A DNA stretch of 64,000 nucleotides from Allomuricauda sp. (GTDB taxonomy: Bacteria > Bacteroidota > Bacteroidia > Flavobacteriales > Flavobacteriaceae), in assembly GCF_013911645.1 (NCBI RefSeq), contig NZ_JACESV010000001.1:1240001-1304000 (forward strand), in the 5' to 3' direction. Below, one piece after another: positions 57,148 through 64,000 of the stretch. The number at the start of each line of letters is the position of its first letter. Positions within the stretch are counted from its first letter, which is position 1. The notes beneath the pieces are model-generated. The model saw nothing but the letters and a program-made list of their open reading frames with translations. It was not told where the DNA came from and did no database searches. A program made the translations under genes and the position numbers.

Positions 57148-60060
57148 CTAATTAATAATGGAATCATAAATGGCTTGCTGAATACGTGTCCGCAATCCAG
57201 ATTTGATCAATAATGTATTCGTTGCAGACGGGTAGGTCCTGTTCGACAGAAAAACATAGACAATTTCCTCTTCGGGGTCGGCCCAGGTATAGGTTCCCGT
57301 AAATCCGCTATGGCCAAAGCTCTGCCTGGACACACAACCACAGGTAGGGCCTTTTTCTTCCAGTTGGGGTTTATCAAAACCAACGCCACGCCTCACATTT
57401 TTGTTACAGAAATAGCAGGTATTGAACCGCTTCACCGTACGGGGGTTAAAAAACCGTTCCCCTCCGTAGTAACCGCCTTGTAAGTACATTTGCATGATCT
57501 TTGCCACCTCATTGGCCGTGCTAAAGAGTCCTGCATGGCCTCCTACACCGCCCTGCATGGCCGCACCCATATCGTGCACATAGCCCTGCACCGTCTGATA
57601 TCTGTAATAGTCGTCCTCTTCGGACGGAACTATCTCCTCTTTGGAAAATTTTTTTAAGGGATTAAAGGTGGTTCGTTGCAGCCCCATGGGTTTGTACAGG
57701 AACTCATCGATCAATTCGTTGATAGGCCTTTTATAGGTATCCTCAATATACTCCTTGAACACATAATAACCAACATCGCTATACCGGTACCTGTTCGATT
57801 TAAGGCTTTGTCTGCCAATTCTGCTATAGATGGAATCTTTATATGACCTGGTCAAATATAAATGCTCGGCCACTTTGTACGGAAATGCCTCCGATGGGTT
57901 TTGCCTGTAAAATTCCGATGATGGTTTTCGGTCTTTGTTCAAGGTATCCAGATAAAAGGCAATCCAAGAAGGCAATCGCCCGTAGTGGGATAAGGCTTTG
58001 AGGACGGACACCTCTTTTAACTCGGTATCGGCATATTCGGGAATCAGCTCCCCGAATGTATCGTTCAGGGCAATATCCCCCTCTTCCTCCATTTTCATGA
58101 TCATGGGCAAGGTGGAGAGGATTTTCGTTAGCGAAGCCAGGTCGTAAATAGATTGTTCTGTGATACGCTCCTTGGATCGATAGGTGGGTTTACCAAAATT
58201 CTTGTCGTAGACAACCTTTCCCTTTCTGGCAATCAATACCTGTGCCCCTGGAAACATCAGGGAATCCAGTCCATGTTGCACCAAGGTATCGACCTCGGCC
58301 AAAAGTTCGGAGCTCATCCCCACCCGTTCTGGAATACTGTACCCCAAACGTTGAATGGGCTCAACATCAACACCTGTGCCCACTGGAAACTCGCCATGGG
58401 CCGATACGGGCAGTTTGCCCGATGCCCCAATGGCACCAAAAATAAGCTCGGCCACCTTTTTCTGCGCTATCCTGCTATTTTGATAGCCCACCACTAGCCC
58501 GTCCACGGTATCAAAATTGAGGACATCCAACAAAGCGTACGGCCTAGCGAACAAGGCCAAAATGGTGTTACTGGTCCGCAAACGGGATATTTCCTCCAGC
58601 CAAAAAAGCTCGTTCTTTGAAAATTTGTAGCCTTTCCAAGGACTTGAATTGTCCTTATGGAAACCGATGATGACCAAATTATACTCCGCCAGCTCCTTTT
58701 TATACTGGGCAATATCCTTGGCCTTGATATGGGTTACTTTATAATATTTGTTCAATGATGCATGAAAAGTGGCCCCGGAATCGTCCCCAAAATGCACATA
58801 AGCAATTTTCTTGTTATCCAGTTTTTTGATGGGCATCAACGAAAAATTGTTTTTGGCCACCGTAATGGCGGCTTCAATGGCCTCCTCGTAAACCACATCG
58901 TTTTCAATGCTGTTCAAATCTTCAAGGAGGTTTTCCAAACGTACGGGCCGATAATTGTACAGACCTGCCTTGTACTTGGCCATCAATATTTTTTTGACGG
59001 ACTTGGCTAATCTTTCCTCCGTGACCACACCATCGTTATATGCCTTTATGAAAGTTTCTTTGGCCTTGAGCACGTTTTCCGGCATCAACAATAAATCATT
59101 CCCTGCCAAAAAGGCCTGCAATTCCACCTCGCCTTCGGGGGCAAAGTCCGAAACTGCCTTCATGTTCAAAGCATCGGTGATGACCAAGCCTTTAAATCCC
59201 AATTGGTTTTGCAACACTTCCGTAACTATGTTTTTGGAAAGTGTTGATGGGTGTCCCTCCCTTGGTTCCAAACTAGGCACATCCAAATGGGCCACCATGG
59301 TAGAGCTCAATCCAGTGCTCATTACTTCTTTGAAAGGATACAGTTCAATCGAATCCAATCGCTCCAAAGATGAGTTGATGATGGGCAAGGATTTGTGTGA
59401 GTCGGTAGCGGTGTCGCCATGTCCGGGAAAATGTTTACCACTGGTGAGTACGCCTGCTTTTTCCATGCCCCGAACAAAGGCCCTTCCCTTTTCTGCCACA
59501 TTTTTGGGGTCTTCGCCAAAAGAACGGTTACCTATGATGGGGTTTTGCGGATTATTGTTCACGTCTAAATCCGGGGCAAAATTAATGTGTACCCCAAGAC
59601 GTTTGGCGTGTTTTCCGATCTGATGCCCCACCTTTTCCACAACGGTACTATCCTGGATCGCCCCCAGGGTCATGTTCCACGGAAAAGCGTAGGTGGAATC
59701 CAAACGCATGGCCATGCCCCATTCGGCATCGGAACCAATGAGCAATGGCACTTTGGATGCAGCTTGATATGCGTTGGTCAATTGTGCTTGTTGGACAGGT
59801 CCCCCCACTAAAAAGATGACCCCTCCAATACCTTCGGATGCGACAAGGTCCCTTACCCTATCCGTTGCGGATTTACTTTGGTTCGATGCAACGCTCACCA
59901 TAAACAACTGTCCTATCCGTTCTTCAAGCGTCATGTTTGCATAGTGGTTCTCCACCCATGCCATTTGGGCCACGGAGTCTTTAACGACCAACGGGTTAAA
60001 TTGCCCGATAGCTTGTAAACAAAACAGTAGAAAAAGGGGGAGATGGAGATTTATCCGCAT
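57148..60060 (-). CDS. GH3 beta-N-acetylhexosaminidase fused to a beta-lactamase-type serine hydrolase
   Basis: A 970-residue exported protein (signal to about 19, LQAIGQ). The N-terminal GH3 half (about 30-380) has the hallmark KHFPGHGDTATDSHKS with the catalytic His-Asp dyad region of NagZ-type enzymes and LLIGSDAEWGMAMRL. A linking GH3 C-domain follows (about 390-570). The C-terminal half (about 590-970) is a class C beta-lactamase-like domain with SLTK (the SxxK serine/lysine), YSDVGYYVF (YxN-type) and HSGFTGT. This fusion is common in Bacteroidota. It should cleave muropeptides or related glycans and hydrolyse an ester or peptide; the exact substrate is open. Start is the only one with a signal peptide. 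It is 29 bp upstream of bshA. Confidence 0.92.
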   Translation of the reverse strand: MRINLHLPLFLLFCLQAIGQFNPLVVKDSVAQMAWVENHYANMTLEERIGQLFMVSVASNQSKSATDRVRDLVASEGIGGVIFLVGGPVQQAQLTNAYQAASKVPLLIGSDAEWGMAMRLDSTYAFPWNMTLGAIQDSTVVEKVGHQIGKHAKRLGVHINFAPDLDVNNNPQNPIIGNRSFGEDPKNVAEKGRAFVRGMEKAGVLTSGKHFPGHGDTATDSHKSLPIINSSLERLDSIELYPFKEVMSTGLSSTMVAHLDVPSLEPREGHPSTLSKNIVTEVLQNQLGFKGLVITDALNMKAVSDFAPEGEVELQAFLAGNDLLLMPENVLKAKETFIKAYNDGVVTEERLAKSVKKILMAKYKAGLYNYRPVRLENLLEDLNSIENDVVYEEAIEAAITVAKNNFSLMPIKKLDNKKIAYVHFGDDSGATFHASLNKYYKVTHIKAKDIAQYKKELAEYNLVIIGFHKDNSSPWKGYKFSKNELFWLEEISRLRTSNTILALFARPYALLDVLNFDTVDGLVVGYQNSRIAQKKVAELIFGAIGASGKLPVSAHGEFPVGTGVDVEPIQRLGYSIPERVGMSSELLAEVDTLVQHGLDSLMFPGAQVLIARKGKVVYDKNFGKPTYRSKERITEQSIYDLASLTKILSTLPMIMKMEEEGDIALNDTFGELIPEYADTELKEVSVLKALSHYGRLPSWIAFYLDTLNKDRKPSSEFYRQNPSEAFPYKVAEHLYLTRSYKDSIYSRIGRQSLKSNRYRYSDVGYYVFKEYIEDTYKRPINELIDEFLYKPMGLQRTTFNPLKKFSKEEIVPSEEDDYYRYQTVQGYVHDMGAAMQGGVGGHAGLFSTANEVAKIMQMYLQGGYYGGERFFNPRTVKRFNTCYFCNKNVRRGVGFDKPQLEEKGPTCGCVSRQSFGHSGFTGTYTWADPEEEIVYVFLSNRTYPSATNTLLIKSGLRTRIQQAIYDSIIN

Positions 60061-60323
60061 AAAAATCTTGTCTAAGACCTGAACTTATTGGCAATAAAAA
60101 TATTGCATTTCATCGAGGAAAGCATAAGATTTAAGATAATTTAAGAGTGTAGCGCTTTAGTTGTTGTAATTCTCTGTTCTACTAAAATCCCAAAAAGCAA
60201 TATATCCCGTTCGTAGGCAAAGACAGGTGCCGAGAAGTGTCTGTGGTCAATGAAAAAATCTCGGTGTTGGTTTATGCCTTGAAATCAATCGAATTTAAAG
60301 GTTTGACGTCCAGTATTTAAAAC
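60061..60323. other. Spacer with a TTTCATCGA copy
   Basis: The 263-bp gap has no supported gene. GCATTTCATCGA at 60105-60116 repeats the motif found upstream of the pectate-lyase-like gene, here in front of a minus-strand gene and in the opposite orientation. Nothing else is recognised. Confidence 0.35.
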
Positions 60324-60806
60324 CTATACAAACCTGGAGTGCCAACTTTCGCTGGCAGGGACTTCCCAATGGTCCAAATATTCCTGTTTTGTGGCCACCA
60401 AGTTGTTAAAAACAATGGTGTTCGGGGAAACCGATTTGGCCTTGGCCATTTTCTTGAAATCTTTTAGGGGCTTGTAGGCAATGTATTCACCTTGTTTGAA
60501 GGATACGTTCATCCTGTCCAGCAATTCTACATTGTATTGCTGCTCCAGACTTTGGATAAAGTGTACCGAAGCGTCAATGGAGCAACCCGATGCACTTACA
60601 TTGGTCTGGTCCAATCCGATAACGATAAATCGCTTGTACTTTATCTCGAATCCGGCATGTAAATTACTGCCATGTGCGGTCCATTCCTTTAGGAAAGCTG
60701 TCAGGCCCTCTTCCAGTTCCTTCAGTTCTTCTTCGGTAAAACTCCTATTGGATTGATAGATCCAAACTCTGGAGTGGTCTGGCAATTCATTGAAATCTGC
60801 TAGCAT
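60324..60806 (-). CDS. Conserved protein often annotated as ABC transporter ATPase
   Basis: A 160-residue cytosolic protein, conserved in Bacteroidota and commonly but wrongly labelled 'ABC transporter ATPase': there is no Walker A, no Walker B and no ABC signature. Recognisable features are RVWIYQSNRSFTEEELKELE, FKIVIGLDQTN-like strand (RFIVIGLDQTNVSASGCSID, about 72-91) and NTIVFNNLVATKQEYLDHWE. It is likely a small alpha/beta protein. The Cys in SGCS might be functional. Gene order beside Fe-S proteins is conserved by my recollection. Function unknown. Confidence 0.8.
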   Translation of the reverse strand: MLADFNELPDHSRVWIYQSNRSFTEEELKELEEGLTAFLKEWTAHGSNLHAGFEIKYKRFIVIGLDQTNVSASGCSIDASVHFIQSLEQQYNVELLDRMNVSFKQGEYIAYKPLKDFKKMAKAKSVSPNTIVFNNLVATKQEYLDHWEVPASESWHSRFV

Positions 60807-60883
60807 TTTTTTGTTTATTTCGGTCTCGACCGCCTACCCATATTCGGGAGACATGCGCTCGACCTGACATGTTTATATTCAAT

Positions 60884-61675
60884 TTATAACCCTTGGGAAC
60901 TTGCCAATAGTTCGGCTACGTCCAAAACGGTGACACTATCTTCTTTTTCATGTGCTTTTATCCCATCCGTCATCATGGTATTGCAATATGGGCAAGCTGT
61001 TGCAATAATATTGGGGTTGGTTTCCAAGGCATCCTTGGTACGCAATACGTTAATGTCCATATCCCCTTTTTCGGGCTCCTTGAACATTTGGGCACCTCCC
61101 GCCCCACAACATAGGGCAGTTTTCCTGTGTCGTTTCATTTCTACCAATTCAGCACTGGTCTTGCCGAGCACTTCCCTTGGTGCATCGAAAACGGAATTGG
61201 CCCTGCCCAAATAACAGGGGTCGTGGAAAGTAATGCGTTTTCCCTTGTATCCGTCCCCCGAAATGGACAAACGCCCGTCATCAATAAGTTCTTTGAGATA
61301 TTGTGTGTGGTGGACCACATCATAATTACCGCCTAAACTTGGGTATTCGTTTTTTAAGGTATTAAAAGAATGTGGATCGCAGGTGACTATCCGTTTTATT
61401 TCGTAGCCATTCAACAATTCTATGTTCATCATGGCCTGCATTTGGAACAAAAATTCGTTGCCTGCCCTTTTGGCTACATCACCCGTGGAACTTTCCTCGG
61501 TGCCCAAAACGGCAAAATCCACATTGGCCTTGTTCAACAATTTCACAAAAGCCCTTGTAATCTTTTTGGCACGATCATCGTAACTGCCCGCAGAGCCTAC
61601 CCAAAACAAAATTTCCGGCTGTTTGCCCTCTGCCATAAACTCTTGCATGGTCTTTACCTTCAATTGTTCGCTCAT
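60884..61675 (-). CDS. CCG-domain Fe-S protein (heterodisulfide-reductase-related)
   Basis: A 263-residue protein with the CCG-type cysteine motifs of the HdrB/LutA/GlpC group: HDPCYLGR (about 150-157), the central CCGAGGAQMF (about 190-199) and ATACPYCNTMM (about 228-238). The N-terminal copy of the motif appears degenerate. It is likely to hold an iron-sulfur cluster and to transfer electrons in a membrane complex with the adjacent quinone-type protein at 61686, which is only 10 bp upstream on the same strand. The electron donor is not known. Confidence 0.9.
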   Translation of the reverse strand: MSEQLKVKTMQEFMAEGKQPEILFWVGSAGSYDDRAKKITRAFVKLLNKANVDFAVLGTEESSTGDVAKRAGNEFLFQMQAMMNIELLNGYEIKRIVTCDPHSFNTLKNEYPSLGGNYDVVHHTQYLKELIDDGRLSISGDGYKGKRITFHDPCYLGRANSVFDAPREVLGKTSAELVEMKRHRKTALCCGAGGAQMFKEPEKGDMDINVLRTKDALETNPNIIATACPYCNTMMTDGIKAHEKEDSVTVLDVAELLASSQGL

Positions 61676-61685
61676 AGTACTAGAT

Positions 61686-63011
61686 TTATTCGTTTACCCA
61701 ATTTAAACGGTCCATTTGATTGTAGGGCCAAGGGGCTCCGTTGTTCTCTATGTTGGACATCATATTGTTCAGTTCGGTAGGGGCTGCCGATTGTTCCATG
61801 ACCAAATACCTGCGCATTTCCACGATAATGGACAAAGGATCTATGCTTACGGGACAGGCTTCTACGCATGCGTTGCAGGTGGTACATGCCCAAAGTTCTT
61901 CGTGACTGATATAATCGCCCAACAACTGTTTGCCATCGGGAACGAACTCGCCCTTGTTGGCGTCCATAATTTTGCCCACTTCTTCCAAACGGTCGCGGGT
62001 ATCCATCATAATTTTCCGTGGCGATAGCTTTTTTCCTGTCTGATTGGCCGGACATTCCGAAGTACATCGTCCACATTCGGTACAGGTATAGGCGTTGAGC
62101 AGTTGTACCCAGTTCAAATCCATGACATCGGAGGCTCCGAATTTTTCGGGTTCCGCTGCTTCATCTTCCGCTGGTGCGGCAAAGGGGTCTGCATCGGGGT
62201 CCATCATCAATTTTACCTCTTTGGTGACGGATTCCAGGTTATTGAACTGTCCCTGTGGCTTTACTTTTCCATAATAGGTGTTCGGGAAGGCCAAAAGGAT
62301 ATGCAAATGTTTTGAGTAATAGAGGTAATTCAAAAAAGCCAGAATGCCCAAAATATGCAACCACCATGCCGTTCGTTCCACCAATATTAAAGAAGATTCG
62401 GAAAGCCCATCAAACAATGGAACAATAAACTGGCTCACAGGAAAGGACCCTGCTTGCACATAATGTTCCGCCCCTATCTGTTGCAACTGAAAATCCGTGG
62501 CGTTCATGGTCAAGAACAAAAGCATCAGCACAAACTCGATGTAGAGAATCATGTTCCCATCGGTCTTGGGCCACCCCTTCATTTCGGGTTTTATAAAACG
62601 TTGTATTCTGATGATATTTCTTCTAATCCAGAAAACCACTACGGCGACAATGACCAAAAGTGCCAATATTTCAAAAGACCCGATCAAAAAATTGTACACG
62701 GGCCCCAAGGGAGAAAACAGCCTGTGTGTTCCCAAAAGGCCATCGAGGATAATCTCCAGCACTTCGATATTAATGATAATGAATCCCACATAAACAATAA
62801 CGTGCATAATCCCGGCAATGGGGCGCACCACCATTTTGGTCTGTCCCAAAGCTATCTTTGCCATGTTTTTCCACCGTTGGGATTTATTGTCGCTCACATC
62901 AACATCCTTTCCTAGTTTGATATTTCTGGACAACTTTTTAACATTGCGGGCAAAGAACCCAATGCCCACGATAAGGGCCACGGCAAAAATAATGTTGGGC
63001 AAATATTCCAT
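61686..63011 (-). CDS. Membrane-bound 4Fe-4S dicluster electron transfer protein
   Basis: A 441-residue inner-membrane protein. The N-terminal half has about five helices (IIFAVALIVGIGFFARNV, HVIVYVGFIIINIEVL, EILALLVIVAVVVFWI, YIEFVLMLLFLTMN, WWLHILGILAFLNYLYY) with histidines that may bind heme, as in NarI/HdrE-type subunits. The C-terminal half carries two ferredoxin clusters: CTECGRCTSECPANQ (about 317-331) and CTTCNACVEACPVSID (about 380-395). It links a quinone pool to its partner CCG protein at 60884. The module is widespread in Bacteroidota, and its donor is not established. One base separates its start from the MCE gene's stop. Confidence 0.9.
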   Translation of the reverse strand: MEYLPNIIFAVALIVGIGFFARNVKKLSRNIKLGKDVDVSDNKSQRWKNMAKIALGQTKMVVRPIAGIMHVIVYVGFIIINIEVLEIILDGLLGTHRLFSPLGPVYNFLIGSFEILALLVIVAVVVFWIRRNIIRIQRFIKPEMKGWPKTDGNMILYIEFVLMLLFLTMNATDFQLQQIGAEHYVQAGSFPVSQFIVPLFDGLSESSLILVERTAWWLHILGILAFLNYLYYSKHLHILLAFPNTYYGKVKPQGQFNNLESVTKEVKLMMDPDADPFAAPAEDEAAEPEKFGASDVMDLNWVQLLNAYTCTECGRCTSECPANQTGKKLSPRKIMMDTRDRLEEVGKIMDANKGEFVPDGKQLLGDYISHEELWACTTCNACVEACPVSIDPLSIIVEMRRYLVMEQSAAPTELNNMMSNIENNGAPWPYNQMDRLNWVNE

Positions 63012-63998
63012 TTACTGATTTTCTTTTAGTCCCGTAGAATCTTGCTGTTCTGCAGGATCGTTCTCGGGGAGCGTGTACTCCTTTTGCTTTTTACCAAATA
63101 CGGATACATTGACGTAACGCTTGGGGTTTAGCCTAAAATCCTGCAACAATAGATCCAACTCCCTTGATGCCTCGGCCAAATTGTTATAGAGTGCGTCGTC
63201 TTGGTGCAATTTGCCCAAAGAGCCCTCGCCCCTTTCTATTTTGGCCAATATGTCGTTGAGCTTTTCCACGGTAGTCTTAAACTCGGTAAGGGTTCCACCA
63301 AGGTCGGAGTTTACCAAGGAATCGGACAGTTTTGAAAAATTGGAGGTGATATGACTTACATTTTTCAAGGAACTATCCAACTGCATTTTATTGTTGTCCA
63401 GCAAAGTGTTCAGATGATCCGCGCTTCCCTTAAAGGATTTTACCAGCTGATTTAATGAAACTATGGTTTCTTGAAGCTGTTTTTTGGTGGGATCGTCCAA
63501 TATTTGGTTCACATTCATTAATAATGAATCGGCATTGGACACCGCTCCTTCCACCTTCATCTGTAATGGTGTCAATTTTTGTTGTACCAACTCAGTGATT
63601 CCCGGCTTTATTTTGGATTGTAGCGTATCGCCCGATTTTGCCCTTGGTGCTTCATCAAAGACCGGCACTATTTGAACTCCTTTCCCCCCAATGATTCCAG
63701 TATCAAAAAGTTCGGCAATACTGTTTTCGGAAAATTCGAATTCATTGTTAATGGATAAAGTCACCAGCAATTTACCGGAACTGTCCTTAAAGCCGATATT
63801 GGTGACGTTTCCCACATTGTATCCGTTAATGGAAACCTGGGTCCCGGGCTGCAATCCGCCTACATTGTCGTAAACAGCGTAAAAAGTCTTGTTGTTCTCA
63901 AAAAGTGGAGAGGATTTTAAGTAGCTAAGCCCAAAAATGAAGGCTACGATTCCAGCGACTACGATAATCCCAGTTTTGATTTCCCTGGATAGTTTCAA
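63012..63998 (-). CDS. MCE-domain (MlaD-like) lipid transport protein
   Basis: A 328-residue protein anchored by an N-terminal helix (about 11-30, IIVVAGIVAFIFGLSYLKSS). An MCE domain (about 38-118) has KTFYAVYDNVGGLQPGTQVS and GYNVGNVTNIGF, and is followed by a long helical region (about 135-275). It should form a hexameric ring or tunnel carrying lipids between membranes together with an ABC transporter not in this window. The start is TTG at 63998, near the window edge, where the family normally starts; a longer N-terminus beyond the edge cannot be excluded. Confidence 0.88.
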   Translation of the reverse strand: MKLSREIKTGIIVVAGIVAFIFGLSYLKSSPLFENNKTFYAVYDNVGGLQPGTQVSINGYNVGNVTNIGFKDSSGKLLVTLSINNEFEFSENSIAELFDTGIIGGKGVQIVPVFDEAPRAKSGDTLQSKIKPGITELVQQKLTPLQMKVEGAVSNADSLLMNVNQILDDPTKKQLQETIVSLNQLVKSFKGSADHLNTLLDNNKMQLDSSLKNVSHITSNFSKLSDSLVNSDLGGTLTEFKTTVEKLNDILAKIERGEGSLGKLHQDDALYNNLAEASRELDLLLQDFRLNPKRYVNVSVFGKKQKEYTLPENDPAEQQDSTGLKENQ

Positions 63999-64000
63999 AA

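Noticed and set aside
58955-59623. 222-codon plus-strand frame
   Set aside because: Lies wholly inside the GH3/beta-lactamase gene on the other strand, which has complete family motifs.
60324-60806. ATPase function of the 'ABC transporter ATPase' homologue
   Set aside because: No Walker A, Walker B or ABC signature; the common name is not supported by the sequence.

Overview
The window looks like chromosome from a marine-type member of the Flavobacteriaceae (Bacteroidota), close to Muricauda/Flagellimonas or Maribacter in flavour; the genus cannot be fixed from sequence reading alone. Reasons: two giant secreted proteins end in domains of the type that targets cargo to the type IX secretion system; a BshA bacillithiol enzyme is present; lipoprotein signals are frequent; genes lack obvious Shine-Dalgarno sequences and some have a TAnnTTTG-like -7 promoter box; and the gene order at the right end (OmpA, PrcB-like, BshA, GH3/beta-lactamase, two Fe-S proteins, MCE protein) is typical of this family.

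Layout. 1-9.4 kb: a flavin oxidoreductase divergent from a Fur-family regulator, then a graveyard of gene fragments (1.4-1.8 kb), a minus-strand run of envelope proteins (barrel-like protein, DUF6799-like protein, M1 aminopeptidase lipoprotein, unknown secreted protein) and a histidine kinase/response regulator pair. 9.6-10.6 kb: a PHP-type tyrosine phosphatase of the capsule-regulating kind. 10.6-31.2 kb: two paralogous giant exported multidomain proteins (about 2,520 and 3,255 aa: beta-propeller, calcium-binding repeats, malectin-like, Kelch and PKD domains, C-terminal sorting domain), with a polyprenyl-phosphate sugar transferase and a FlaA1-like membrane protein lacking its catalytic domain between them. 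31.6-35.7 kb: a GT14-type glycosyltransferase, the Wzc-type tyrosine kinase and the Wza export lipoprotein on the minus strand. 36.3-54.1 kb: the plus-strand polysaccharide locus: UDP-glucose dehydrogenase, a GT4, UDP-glucuronate 4-epimerase, a 1.2 kb repeat-rich gap, a pectate-lyase-like lipoprotein, then an AT-rich cassette with glycosyltransferases, a Wzy-type polymerase, a MurJ-like flippase and three ATP-grasp enzymes. 54.2-64 kb: conserved housekeeping and envelope genes on the minus strand.

How it fits together. Sugar transferase, glycosyltransferases, flippase, polymerase, Wzc and Wza make a nearly complete Wzx/Wzy-type capsule or exopolysaccharide pathway, with the PHP phosphatase as the likely partner of Wzc. 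The dehydrogenase and epimerase predict UDP-GlcA and UDP-GalA as precursors. The ATP-grasp enzymes (two TupA-like) suggest that uronic carboxyls may be amidated, as in teichuronopeptide, and the pectate-lyase-like lipoprotein suggests a galacturonate-containing product that is trimmed at the surface. This last step is inference. The least ordinary items are this uronate/ATP-grasp/lyase combination, the twin giant proteins with recently duplicated PKD blocks, the fusion scar at 1.5 kb, a possible structured RNA at 40.5 kb and a repeated TTTCATCGA motif upstream of the lyase.
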